Source of the DNA: DASSTJ01 sp035707965
GTDB lineage: Bacteria > Actinomycetota > Actinomycetes > Actinomycetales > Angustibacteraceae
DNA: 30,791 nt
Direction of reading: 5' to 3'
NCBI GenBank assembly: GCA_035707965.1
Contig: DASSTJ010000016.1
Span: 1 to 30,791, forward strand
The notes below the pieces were generated by a model. It saw only the letters and a list, made by a program, of their open reading frames with translations, was not told the origin of the DNA and made no database searches. Of the stretch, positions 15,501 to 22,750 are shown piece by piece. How positions within the stretch are numbered: position 1 is the stretch's first letter; every line of letters starts with the position of its first letter. A program made the position numbers and the translations under genes.

Positions 15501-16790
15501 TCAGGCGAAGAGGTGGTCCGCCCACGTGCCGCCGGAGTCGAGCAGGCCGCTGGGGCACGCCCACAGTCCGCTCCCTGTGTGCTTGATGTACTCGTTCAGC
15601 GCATCGTGGGCACCCAGCCGACGCTGCAGCGTGACGAACGTCTGCGGGTCACGGGTGAAGCAGATGAAGAACAGGCCCGCGTCGAGCAGGCCCGTCGGGT
15701 CCATGCCGTCGGTGTACGAGAAGCCGCGCCGCAGGATGCGCAGGCCACCGTTGTTCTCCGGGCTCGCGAGGCGGATGTGCGACGTGTCGGCGATCACCGG
15801 CCGGCCGTCCGGACTCGTGGCGGCGTAGTCCGGGTCCTCGAACTCGTCGTGACCTGTCAGCGGAGCGCCCGACGTCTTGAAGCGGCCGAAGATCTCCTGC
15901 TGGTCGGCCAGGAAGTCGCGGTCCCACGACTCGATGAGCATGCGGATGCGGCGCGCCACCAGGTAGGTGCCGCCTTCCATCCACGGCTGGTCGCCGCCGC
16001 TCACCCAGACGTGCTCGTCCATGGCCGAACGCTCCTCGCCGTGGATGTTGCGGGTGCCGTCCTTGAAGCCGAACAAGTTGCGTGGCGTGCTCTGGGCGTC
16101 GCTCGTCGACGACGTGCGGCCGAAGCCCAGCTGCGACCAGCGCATGACAGCCGTGCCGCTGGCGATGCGGGCCAGGTTGCGGATGACGTGGAAGGCGACC
16201 TGCGGGTCGTTGGAGCACGCCTGGATGGCGATGTCGCCACCGCTGCGCTGTTCCGCCAGCTCGTCGCCGGGCAGCGGAGGCAGCTCGTTGAGGGCGGCCG
16301 GACGTCGAGACGCCAGCCCGAACCGGTCGTCGAACAGCGTGGGGCCGAAACCGACCGTCACCGTGAGCCCGGACGGAGGCAGTCCCACGGCCTCGCCGGT
16401 ATCGGCCGGAGGGGCGACAGGGTCGTGCGACGAGCCAGGAACGAGCGCTCCGGCGGTCATCGCAGCGGCGGCGGCTGTCCAGTCGTGGAGCAGCTGCCGC
16501 ACCGCGGCCGCGTCCTTCGTCGTCAGGTCGAACGCCGCGAACGCCAGCCGGTCCTGCGACGCCGTGCCGATGCCGGCCTGGTGCTCGCCGTGGAAGTCGA
16601 TGCGGGCCGCGACGTCCGAGGAACCCGTGCCGTGCGCCTCCGCGTGCGTGGCCGCCACCGCGGCCGCGACCCCGATGCCGGCACCGGCCGCGCCGACGCC
16701 GCCCAGGAACCCGCGACGGGACAGCGGACCGCCTCGCCGTGCGGACATCGGGGAGCGGTGGGTGTCGTCGTCCGCGGTGCCGAGAGCCAT
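15501..16790 (-). CDS. efeB: EfeB, Tat-exported DyP-type heme peroxidase
   Basis: A 429-residue dye-decolorising-type peroxidase of the EfeUOB iron uptake system. The N-terminus has a twin-arginine signal (SRRGFLGG, residues 24-31, then an Ala/Gly-rich hydrophobic stretch), so it folds with heme before export. DyP hallmarks are GFKDGTRN (241-248, catalytic Asp244) and the proximal heme-ligand region DTSHIRLASP with His338. In EfeUOB it is thought to oxidise Fe(II) for EfeO/EfeU or act on heme. The ATG at 16790 is 13 nt after the efeO stop with AGGGA upstream; an alternative ATG at residue 15 would keep the Tat signal. Last gene of the operon; the duplicated hairpin element lies just beyond it. 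Confidence 0.95.
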   Translation of the reverse strand: MALGTADDDTHRSPMSARRGGPLSRRGFLGGVGAAGAGIGVAAAVAATHAEAHGTGSSDVAARIDFHGEHQAGIGTASQDRLAFAAFDLTTKDAAAVRQLLHDWTAAAAAMTAGALVPGSSHDPVAPPADTGEAVGLPPSGLTVTVGFGPTLFDDRFGLASRRPAALNELPPLPGDELAEQRSGGDIAIQACSNDPQVAFHVIRNLARIASGTAVMRWSQLGFGRTSSTSDAQSTPRNLFGFKDGTRNIHGEERSAMDEHVWVSGGDQPWMEGGTYLVARRIRMLIESWDRDFLADQQEIFGRFKTSGAPLTGHDEFEDPDYAATSPDGRPVIADTSHIRLASPENNGGLRILRRGFSYTDGMDPTGLLDAGLFFICFTRDPQTFVTLQRRLGAHDALNEYIKHTGSGLWACPSGLLDSGGTWADHLFA

Positions 16791-16803
16791 CGACGTCCCT
16801 CGC

Positions 16804-17931
16804 TCAGGCGCCTGCGACGATCGGCGCGACCCTGCTCAGGGACTCGGCTAGCGCGTTGACCTGCTGCGTCATCGTTCGGCGCGAGGCGTCGGTGACGGCG
16901 GAGTAGTCCTGGTAGCCGTCCTTGGTCTGGTAGCTCGCGAGCGAGGCCATGACGTCGGCCAGCTGGCTGTCGATGCGGGTCAGGAGCGCGGTGTCACGCT
17001 CGCGCAGGGTGGGGGAGAGCACGTCGACGATCTCGCGGGCCCCGGCCACGTTCGCGGCGAAGTCCCAGAGGTCGGTGTGCGAGTAGCGGTCCTCCTCGCC
17101 GGTGATCTTGCTCTTGGCCACCTCGTCCATGAGCCCGACGGCGCCGTTCGCGATCTGCTCGGGAGCCAGCTGAAGCGTCCCGATCCGCCGCTCGAGGTCG
17201 GTGACGTCGGTGAGCAGCTTGTCGGCGTACGTGCCCATGCCCGCGAGGTCGCCGTCCTGCCACAACGCCTTCTCGATGCGGTGGAACCCGGTCCACTCGG
17301 CGGTGTCGGCGACGTCGTTGACGCGGGCGTCGATCATCGGGTCGAGGTCCCCGAACGTCTCGGCCACGGGCTCGATCCGCTCGTAGTAGGTGCGGGTGCG
17401 TGCGTAGAGGGACCTGGCCTTCTCGAGGTCGCCGGTGCGCACGGCCGTGGCGAACGTCGTGGTGGCCGCGGTGAGAGACGCGGACTGCTCCGACAGGTAG
17501 TCCTGGTAGGCCCGCACGGCGTCGGTGAGCCCCGCGTCGGCGGCGCCGGCAGCCGCACGTCCGGTGACGGTGAACGGCGACCGGTCCGTCTTCGCGTTCG
17601 GGCACATCACGGTGTAGTCGCCGGCGTCGAGCCGCAGGGTGAAGGTGCCCGAGAGTCCCGGCGTCAGGTTCTCCTTCTCACCGATGATCTTCCCGTCCTT
17701 CATCACCTCCGCCTCGGTGACGCGGCCGGAGTCGACGTTCTTCACGGTGAAGGTGATCGGCCCGGCCGCCGCGCTGGCCGGGTCGGGAGCGCAGCCGTCG
17801 TCCGTGATCTGGATCGTGACGTCGGTGGCGTCCGCAGGGCCGGCCTTCTGGCCGGAGTCGCCGCATGCCGTGAGCACCAGGGGGGCAGCGGCGAGCAGGC
17901 CCACGGTCATGGCGAGGCGGTGGGAGGGCAT
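16804..17931 (-). CDS. efeO: EfeO, iron-binding lipoprotein (cupredoxin + imelysin M75)
   Basis: A 375-residue periplasmic-side iron receptor. The lipoprotein signal ends LVLTAC with lipidated Cys23. Residues about 35-125 form a cupredoxin-like domain (ITFTVKN ... GDYTVMCPN, conserved Cys at 47 and 110), and residues about 135-375 form the imelysin/M75 domain with the HxxE-type metal motif GFHRIE at 214-219. It is thought to present iron to the EfeU channel. It starts at ATG 17931 with GAAAGG upstream, 73 nt after efeU; a short self-complementary CGCGCTG/CAGCGCG at 17950-17964 lies in that gap. Full length, with both domains, as in E. coli EfeO. Confidence 0.95.
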   Translation of the reverse strand: MPSHRLAMTVGLLAAAPLVLTACGDSGQKAGPADATDVTIQITDDGCAPDPASAAAGPITFTVKNVDSGRVTEAEVMKDGKIIGEKENLTPGLSGTFTLRLDAGDYTVMCPNAKTDRSPFTVTGRAAAGAADAGLTDAVRAYQDYLSEQSASLTAATTTFATAVRTGDLEKARSLYARTRTYYERIEPVAETFGDLDPMIDARVNDVADTAEWTGFHRIEKALWQDGDLAGMGTYADKLLTDVTDLERRIGTLQLAPEQIANGAVGLMDEVAKSKITGEEDRYSHTDLWDFAANVAGAREIVDVLSPTLRERDTALLTRIDSQLADVMASLASYQTKDGYQDYSAVTDASRRTMTQQVNALAESLSRVAPIVAGA

Positions 17932-18004
17932 GGGGTGCCTTTCGGTCAGCGCGCTGGCAGCGCGGTCGTGCGTGAGTGGAGAGACGTGCTGCTGCGGACG
18001 CCGG

Positions 18005-18859
18005 TCAGACCGCCGAGCTCGCGGGCGCAGGCCCGGCTGCGGGGGCCGGCGTGGGGCGCCGACGAGGCTTGCGCAGCAGCAGCGCCAGCATGGGCACGAC
18101 GAACAGCACCCAGACCACGCCCTCGATCACGGTCGGTCGCGGCTGCAGGCCGAGCACTCCGGTGAGCAGCGCCGCTTGCGGGGTGCCGGGCGACACCAGC
18201 GCGCTCGCGTCGAGCAGCGTGGACTGGCCGACGTCGAGCCACCCGGCCTCGTGCGCGGTGTGGACCGACGTCATGAGGAGACCCGCGGCCACGACGATGA
18301 GCACCACGCCCGTGGCGGTGAAGAACTTCTGCAGGTTGATGCGCACGCCGCCGCGGTAGAGCCCGTAGCCGAGCGCCACGGCGGCGGCGATGCCGACGAG
18401 CGCGCCGACGGACGCCGACAGGGGCGTCGAGCTGGCGCCGAAGACCGAGACGAGGAAGACCGCGGTCTCGAAACCCTCGCGCAGCACCGCCAGGAACGCC
18501 ATCGCGACCAGCGCGCCGGCGGACCCACGGGCCAGGGCAGCGGACGCCGACCCCTCGAGCTCGCCCTTCATGGAACGGGCGTGGGTGCGCATCCAGAGGA
18601 ACATCCACGTCACCATGCCGACAGCCAGCAGACCGACGACGGTCTCGAGACCCTCTTGCTCGCGCTGGGGCAGGTTGCGCTCGAGCGCGTGCAGCGCGAT
18701 GCCGAAGCCGAGGCACAGCACGACCGCGGCGACGACCCCCGCCCACACCTGCCGCAGCGCGTCCCGCCGGCCTTGCTTGGCGAGGAACGCCGCGATGATG
18801 CCGACGATCAGCGCAGCCTCGAGACCCTCACGCAAGCCGATGACGAAGGTGGGTAGCAC
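18005..18859 (-). CDS. efeU: EfeU, FTR1-family iron permease
   Basis: A 284-residue polytopic membrane protein with about seven hydrophobic segments, the iron channel of the EfeUOB system. Both FTR1 family motifs are present: REGLE at 10-14 in the first segment and REGFE at 127-131 in the fourth, whose Glu residues coordinate iron. The GTG at 18859 is preferred because GGAGGAG lies 6 nt upstream; the frame opens at a TTG five codons earlier that overlaps this site. First gene of efeUOB, with a DtxR-like box 18 nt before the start, so it should be repressed when iron is sufficient. The C-terminus is a Pro/Ala-rich tail after a basic stretch. Confidence 0.95.
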   Translation of the reverse strand: MLPTFVIGLREGLEAALIVGIIAAFLAKQGRRDALRQVWAGVVAAVVLCLGFGIALHALERNLPQREQEGLETVVGLLAVGMVTWMFLWMRTHARSMKGELEGSASAALARGSAGALVAMAFLAVLREGFETAVFLVSVFGASSTPLSASVGALVGIAAAVALGYGLYRGGVRINLQKFFTATGVVLIVVAAGLLMTSVHTAHEAGWLDVGQSTLLDASALVSPGTPQAALLTGVLGLQPRPTVIEGVVWVLFVVPMLALLLRKPRRRPTPAPAAGPAPASSAV

Positions 18860-18877
18860 GCGGAACTCCTCCAAGAC

Positions 18878-18896
18878 TTAGGTATGCCTTACCTAA
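18878..18896. promoter_or_regulatory. DtxR/IdeR-type iron box upstream of efeUOB
   Basis: TTAGGTATGCCTTACCTAA is a 19-bp dyad with arms TTAGGT / ACCTAA. Read on the minus strand it matches 16 of 19 positions of the IdeR/DtxR consensus TTAGGTTAGGCTAACCTAA (consensus from memory). It is 18 nt before the efeU start, placed to block transcription when Fe(II)-bound repressor is present. Confidence 0.9.
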
Positions 18897-18906
18897 AACC
18901 GTGCAA

Positions 18907-18940
18907 GGACCGCTCGTCAAGTCGGGGCGTGCCGCGGTCC
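18907..18940 (-). terminator. Possible hairpin after maf
   Basis: GGACCGC (18907-18913) and GCGGTCC (18934-18940) form a 7-bp stem with a 20-nt loop, about 32 nt beyond the maf stop and before the efe iron box. It would separate the two units. The long loop makes this uncertain. Confidence 0.35.
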
Positions 18941-18972
18941 AGCGAGGAGGGACCCGCGCGGGCCGTCCGGTG

Positions 18973-19686
18973 TCAGGACGCTGCGGGCGTCCAGAGGCCC
19001 GTCCAGCGGACGCCGCAGTCGCTCAGGAGCGTCCGGAGCAGCGGCAGGCTCACCCCGACGACGGTGTGGTGGTCGCCCTCGATGCCCCGCACGAAGGCGC
19101 CGCCGAGGCCGTCGGTCGTGAACGCACCGGCCACCTGCAGCGGCTCGCCGGTCGCGACGTAGGCCTCGATCTCCTCGTCGGAGACGTCCGCGAAGTGCAC
19201 CACCGTGGACGCCGTCGCGCCGAGCGTGGCGCCGGTTCCGCCGTGCTCCTCGTCGCGCAGGTCGATGAGCCAGTGACCGGTGTGCAGCGTGCCGGTGCCA
19301 CCACGCATCCGCTTCCACCGGCGGATCGCGTCGTCCGCGTCGACGGGCTTGCTGTCCACCTCGTCGCCCAGCTCGAGCATCGAGTCGCAGCCCAGGACCA
19401 GCGTGAGACCAGGATCGACGGACGGCGCTGGGCCGGCGTCCGCTGAGGTCGTGTCCTCCCCGCTGTCACCCGCCTCGAGCAGCCGGGCGACGGCCTCGGC
19501 CTTGGCCTTCGCCAGCACCAGGGGTGCGTCGGCCGGCTCGAGCTCTCCGTAGAGGCTCCGTGCTCGCGCCAGCTCGGCGTCCTCGTCGACGCCGGACACG
19601 ATCACCACCGGGTCGACGCCGGCACGCTGCAGCGTGGTCAGCCGCGCGGGCGAGGAGGAGCCGAGCACGAGGACGGGTCTGGTCAC
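18973..19686 (-). CDS. maf: Maf-like nucleoside triphosphate pyrophosphatase
   Basis: A 237-residue Maf/Ham1-fold house-cleaning enzyme that hydrolyses modified or non-canonical NTPs to the monophosphate and pyrophosphate. The N-terminal LGSSSPARLTTLQRAG (8-23) is the SxSxxR substrate loop; LVLGCDSML and SKP correspond to the catalytic Asp and Lys region; GAFTTDGLGGAFV and GDHHTVVGVSLP are the C-terminal family blocks. A linker around residues 73-90 (GDSGEDTTSADAGPAPSVD) is longer than usual. The GTG start has TAGGGT 6 nt upstream and is probably leaderless. Its neighbourhood with accA3 and accE/accD5 matches that of M. tuberculosis Rv3282. Confidence 0.92.
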   Translation of the reverse strand: MTRPVLVLGSSSPARLTTLQRAGVDPVVIVSGVDEDAELARARSLYGELEPADAPLVLAKAKAEAVARLLEAGDSGEDTTSADAGPAPSVDPGLTLVLGCDSMLELGDEVDSKPVDADDAIRRWKRMRGGTGTLHTGHWLIDLRDEEHGGTGATLGATASTVVHFADVSDEEIEAYVATGEPLQVAGAFTTDGLGGAFVRGIEGDHHTVVGVSLPLLRTLLSDCGVRWTGLWTPAAS

Positions 19687-19692
19687 CTGGTG

Positions 19693-19698
19693 ACCCTA
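19693..19698 (-). promoter_or_regulatory. -10 box of maf, leaderless
   Basis: TAGGGT on the minus strand, 6 nt before the maf GTG. A 15-bp near-palindrome (GGTCACC T GGTGACC, 19681-19695) overlaps the start codon and the box and could be incidental. Confidence 0.5.
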
Positions 19699-19722
19699 CC
19701 GACGGTCCCGGAGGCGACAGCG

Positions 19723-19758
19723 GGGAGTGTGGCCAGCGCATGCGATGGCCACACTCCC
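19723..19758 (-). terminator. Strong 13-bp hairpin between symporter remnant and maf
   Basis: GGGAGTGTGGCCA (19723-19735) pairs perfectly with TGGCCACACTCCC (19746-19758) around a 10-nt loop that itself contains GCATGC. It follows the symporter remnant's stop (19790) by about 32 nt and precedes the maf promoter. No U tract. Confidence 0.7.
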
Positions 19759-19789
19759 TGCCGACAAGGCGTTCAGCCCGTGAGCGGAC

Positions 19790-20459
19790 TCAGGCGGCGA
19801 CGGGCTCCGGGGCGCGGGGCGCCACCGCGCCCCGACGTTCGCCCTCGTAGACCGCCTCGTCGAGGATCCCCTCGCGCTTCGAGACGATCACCGGCACGAG
19901 CGCCTGGCCCGTCACGTTGAGCGCGGTACGCCCCATGTCGAGGATCGGGTCGATGGCCAGCAGCAGTCCGGCGCCCTCGAGCGGCAGCCCCAGCGTGGAC
20001 AGGGTCAGCGTCAGCATGACGATCGCGCCGGTGAGACCGGCGGTGGCCGCCGAGCCGATGACCGAGACGAACGCGATGAGCACGTACTCCTTGACGCCCA
20101 GCGGGATGCCGAACACCTGCGCGACGAAGATCGCCGCGACGGCCGGGTAGACGGCCGCGCAGCCGTCCATCTTCGTGGTGGCGCCGAACGGGACGGCGAA
20201 CGAGGCGTACTCCCGCGGCACGCCGAGGTTCTCGGACGCGACGCGCTGGGTCACCGGCATGGTGCCCACCGAGGAGCGTGAGACGAAGCCGAGCTCGATC
20301 GCCGGCCAGGCCCCCGCGAAGAAGCGCAGCGGGTTGAGCTTGTTGGCCACGAGGATCAGCGGGTAGACGACCAGCAGCACGACCAGCAGGCCGGCGTAGA
20401 CGGTGCCCGGGAACTTGCCGAGGGGACGTCAAGGCGACGGGGGACGGCGGCGCTGCCAC
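19790..20459 (-). pseudogene. DAACS-family symporter remnant, N-terminal half deleted
   Basis: The C-terminal half of a sodium/proton-dicarboxylate or cystine symporter. Intact C-terminal hallmarks are GFVSRSSVGTMP (serine-rich reentrant loop), ATTKMDGCAAVYP, and DPILDMGRTALNVTGQ with its Asp and Arg/Thr binding residues. Family members have about 420-460 residues; here homology starts at PLGKFPGTVYAGLL (about 20425), just after an in-frame TGA, leaving about 210 residues. A separate frame starting at GTG 20459 (MAAPPSPVALTS) runs into the same junction out of phase, so the parsimonious reading is that the native 5' end was joined to the second half by an internal deletion with frameshift. 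A GTG at 20380 could still start a 196-residue fragment. TcyP-like cystine transport is possible but unproven. Confidence 0.75.
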
Positions 20460-20491
20460 GAGCGCACGCGACTGTCAGGCGGGGGGCCGCG

Positions 20492-20569
20492 TCAGCGCAG
20501 ACAGCCGTCGCCGGCCTGCAGCCGCAGGTCGACGTAGAGCCGGGCCGTCAGGCCCCAGAGGTTTCCCAT
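20492..20569 (-). CDS. Possible 25-residue leader peptide upstream of symporter
   Basis: A short frame from ATG 20569 to TGA at 20492-20494. Its core LTARLYVDLRLQ and its ending GDGCLR resemble, from memory, the short actinobacterial leader peptides with an RxxVDLxR core and a late Cys found before sulfur-related genes. It lies 33 nt upstream of the GTG at 20459, where a cystine symporter leader would be expected. The ribosome binding site is weak, and the frame is open upstream of the ATG, so coding is not certain. The rest of 20381-20693 holds nothing I recognise. Confidence 0.4.
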   Translation of the reverse strand: MGNLWGLTARLYVDLRLQAGDGCLR

Positions 20570-20693
20570 GACGGTCGACCCGACCGCAGCCTGGCCGGCC
20601 ACATTCCGGCCGTCCGCATCCCGAGACGCTCGCCGCAGATGGCGGTGTCCGGGCGCCGCGCCACCGCACTCGGTGCCTCGTCCCTGATGACGC

Positions 20694-22400
20694 TCAGCGC
20701 AGGAGCGTGTCGCGCAGGACGTCGAGGCCCACCGAGCCGATGTCGAGCGCGCGGCGGTGGAAGGCAGTCAGGTCGAAGGCGTCGCCCTGCCGCTGCCTCA
20801 GCTCGTCCCGGATCGACAGCCAGAGGCGCTCTCCCACCTTGTACGCGGGGGCCTGGCCGGGCCAGCCGAGGTAGCGGTCGAGCTCGAAGCGCAGGAAGCC
20901 CTCGGCCATGTTGACGTGCGAGGTGAGGAAGGTCCACGCCTTGTCGGCGTCCCACGTGCCGCCACCGAGCTGGGCCGGCGCCTCGAGGCCGAGGTGCACG
21001 CCGATGTCCAGCGCCACCCGGGCAGCCCGCATCGCCTGCGCGTCGAGCATGCCGAACCGGTCGGCGGGGTCGTCGAGGAAGCCGAGGTCGGCCATGAGCC
21101 GCTCCGCGTAGAGCGCCCAGCCCTCGCCGTGGCCGCTCACCCAGCAGCCCATTCGGCGCCAGCGGTTCAGCAGCTCCGAGCGGTAGACGGTCTGCCCCAC
21201 CTGCAGGTGATGGCCGGGCACCCCCTCGTGGTACACGGTCGTCGTCTCGCGCCAGGTGCCGAACCACGTGACGTCCTTCGGCACCGACCACCACATGCGC
21301 CCCGGTCGCGAGAAGTCCTCGCTCGGACCGGTGTAGTAGATGCCCCCCTCGTGGGTCGGTGCGATGCAGCACTCCAGCCGACGGATGGGCTGGGGGATGT
21401 CGAAGTGGCTCTGCGACAAGGCTTCGACGGCCGCGTCGCTCTTCTGCTGCATCCAGGCTCGCAGTGCGTCGGTGCCCTCGAGGCGTCGCTCCGGGTCGGC
21501 GTCCAGGACGTCGATCGCCTCGGCGATGCTCGCGCCCGGCTTGATCCGGTCGGCGATCTGCCGCATCTCGGTCTCGATGCGCTCGAGCTCGTCGAGACCC
21601 CACGCGTAGGTCTCGTCGAGGTCGATCCTCGCACCGAGGAAGTACCGGGACCACAGCGCGTACCGGTCCCGGCCGACGCCGTCGGGCACCGGCGCCGCCG
21701 GCAGCAGCTCGTCGGTGAGGACGTCGGCCAGCCGACGAAAAGCCGACGCGGCCACCCCGGCCGCCTCGTTGAGGTCGCGTTGCAAGGCCCCGGGCAGCTC
21801 GTCCGCGCCCTCCGGGGCGTCGCCCAGCCTCGCCCCGGACGCCAGCTCGGCGAAGAAGCCGTCCGCTGCTGCGAAGCCTCGGGCCTGGTCGACGCAGCGC
21901 TCCACCTGGCGTCGCGCCGAGACGTCGCCGCGCTGCAGCGCGGTCCGCAGCGACTCCACGTACGCGTCCATGGCCGCCGGCGTCTTGCGCAGGCGCGTCG
22001 CGACCGTCGCCCAGTCGTCCGCCGTCTTCTTCGCCATCAGGTCGTACACGGACCGCAGGCTCTGCACCGGGCTCGCGATGACGTTGAGGCTGCTCTCGTC
22101 CGTGCCCGCCGCGTACAGCTCCTCCTCCACGGACAGCCGCTCGCGCAGCGCCGCGGTGGTCACGCGGTCGACGTCGTCCACGGGCTCCGCGTCGTCCAGG
22201 GCCGCGAGCGTCTTGCGCCGCAGGGCCGAGCGCTCCGCGTTGGCGGACGGCGAGTAGTCGGTGAGCTCGGTCTCGAAGCCCGGGGCGCCGATCGAGGTCG
22301 CGGCGATGGGGTCGAGCGCCAGCTCGGCGTCGAGGTGGGCGTCCGCGATGGTGTCGATCGCGGTGCGGGAACGCGTGGCGTCAGAGGTCGTCTCGGTCAC
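20694..22400 (-). CDS. DUF885-family metallopeptidase-like protein
   Basis: A 568-residue protein of the DUF885 family. It has the zinc-type motif HEGVPGHH at 391-398 preceded by TTVY, and downstream GHGEGWALYAERLM (423-436) whose Glu426 and Glu433 are the expected third-ligand candidates. These are the hallmarks of a gluzincin-like metallopeptidase. No signal peptide or membrane segment is seen, so it should act in the cytoplasm; the natural substrate is not known to me. The GTG start at 22400 has TAGGGT 6 nt upstream, so it is probably a leaderless single gene. It is flanked by the accE gene and the decayed symporter and is likely an insertion relative to the conserved accE-maf neighbourhood. 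Confidence 0.85.
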   Translation of the reverse strand: MTETTSDATRSRTAIDTIADAHLDAELALDPIAATSIGAPGFETELTDYSPSANAERSALRRKTLAALDDAEPVDDVDRVTTAALRERLSVEEELYAAGTDESSLNVIASPVQSLRSVYDLMAKKTADDWATVATRLRKTPAAMDAYVESLRTALQRGDVSARRQVERCVDQARGFAAADGFFAELASGARLGDAPEGADELPGALQRDLNEAAGVAASAFRRLADVLTDELLPAAPVPDGVGRDRYALWSRYFLGARIDLDETYAWGLDELERIETEMRQIADRIKPGASIAEAIDVLDADPERRLEGTDALRAWMQQKSDAAVEALSQSHFDIPQPIRRLECCIAPTHEGGIYYTGPSEDFSRPGRMWWSVPKDVTWFGTWRETTTVYHEGVPGHHLQVGQTVYRSELLNRWRRMGCWVSGHGEGWALYAERLMADLGFLDDPADRFGMLDAQAMRAARVALDIGVHLGLEAPAQLGGGTWDADKAWTFLTSHVNMAEGFLRFELDRYLGWPGQAPAYKVGERLWLSIRDELRQRQGDAFDLTAFHRRALDIGSVGLDVLRDTLLR

Positions 22401-22406
22401 CCAGCG

Positions 22407-22412
22407 ACCCTA
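22407..22412 (-). promoter_or_regulatory. -10 box of the DUF885 gene, leaderless
   Basis: TAGGGT on the minus strand, 6 nt before the GTG at 22400. It has the same hexamer and spacing as maf. Confidence 0.5.
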
Positions 22413-22484
22413 GTCGAGGCGCCCGCCCGGGCTGCACCCGGCGGCGGTCAGGCGTGCACGTCGTGGGGAAGGTGCACGTGGGGA

Positions 22485-22537
22485 GCGCTACCTCGGGAGG
22501 GCGCTCGCGCGCTGCGCTACCTCGGGAGGGCGCTCGC
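22485..22537. repeat. Tandem duplication of the accE 3' end
   Basis: Two identical 24-bp copies at 22485-22508 and 22514-22537, 29 bp period. The copy at 22514-22537 contains the last codons (ALPR) and TAG stop of accE; the other is a non-coding duplicate just downstream. Beyond it, GTGCACGT(CG)TGGGG is repeated as GTGCACGTGGGG (about 22454-22483). Confidence 0.8.
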
Positions 22538-22750
22538 CCGCCACGCACCTCGTCCGGGGTGGTGGCTGCCCCGTACGTGGGGCGTGGCCCACAGCGACCG
22601 CGGCCGCGGGGACGGGTCGGCACCGGACGACCGGGCGGCGAGGACCGCCACGAGCGCGGCGACCTCCTCGGGCGAGGGGTTGCCGTGCACCACGCGCAGC
22701 GCGACCGGCGTCGACTGCTCGGCTGGGGTCTCGGTCTCGTCGGTGCTCAC
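22517..22750 (-). CDS. accE: Acyl-CoA carboxylase epsilon subunit
   Basis: A 77-residue small subunit, recognised by LRVVHGNPSPEEVAALVAVL near residue 20 and by the C-terminal W...R...HPGRGAWRASALPR that closes most actinobacterial epsilon subunits. It binds the carboxyltransferase hexamer and raises acyl-CoA carboxylase activity. GTG 22750 overlaps the accD5 stop in GTGA, so it is translationally coupled. The first 20 residues are polar and low-complexity. This gene is missed by length filters and by picking the longest frame in the region. Its last codons fall inside the tandem duplication. Confidence 0.9.
   Translation of the reverse strand: MSTDETETPAEQSTPVALRVVHGNPSPEEVAALVAVLAARSSGADPSPRPRSLWATPHVRGSHHPGRGAWRASALPR

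Noticed and set aside
14814..16859. Plus-strand open frame (681 codons) over the carboxyltransferase end, intergenic repeat and efeB
   Set aside because: It crosses the convergent junction and opposes efeB, which has clear DyP and Tat motifs; composition is typical of a shadow frame.
17950..17964. Self-complementary 7+7 nt between efeU and efeO as a terminator
   Set aside because: Loop of one base if fully paired and no other terminator sign; the genes are expected to be one operon.
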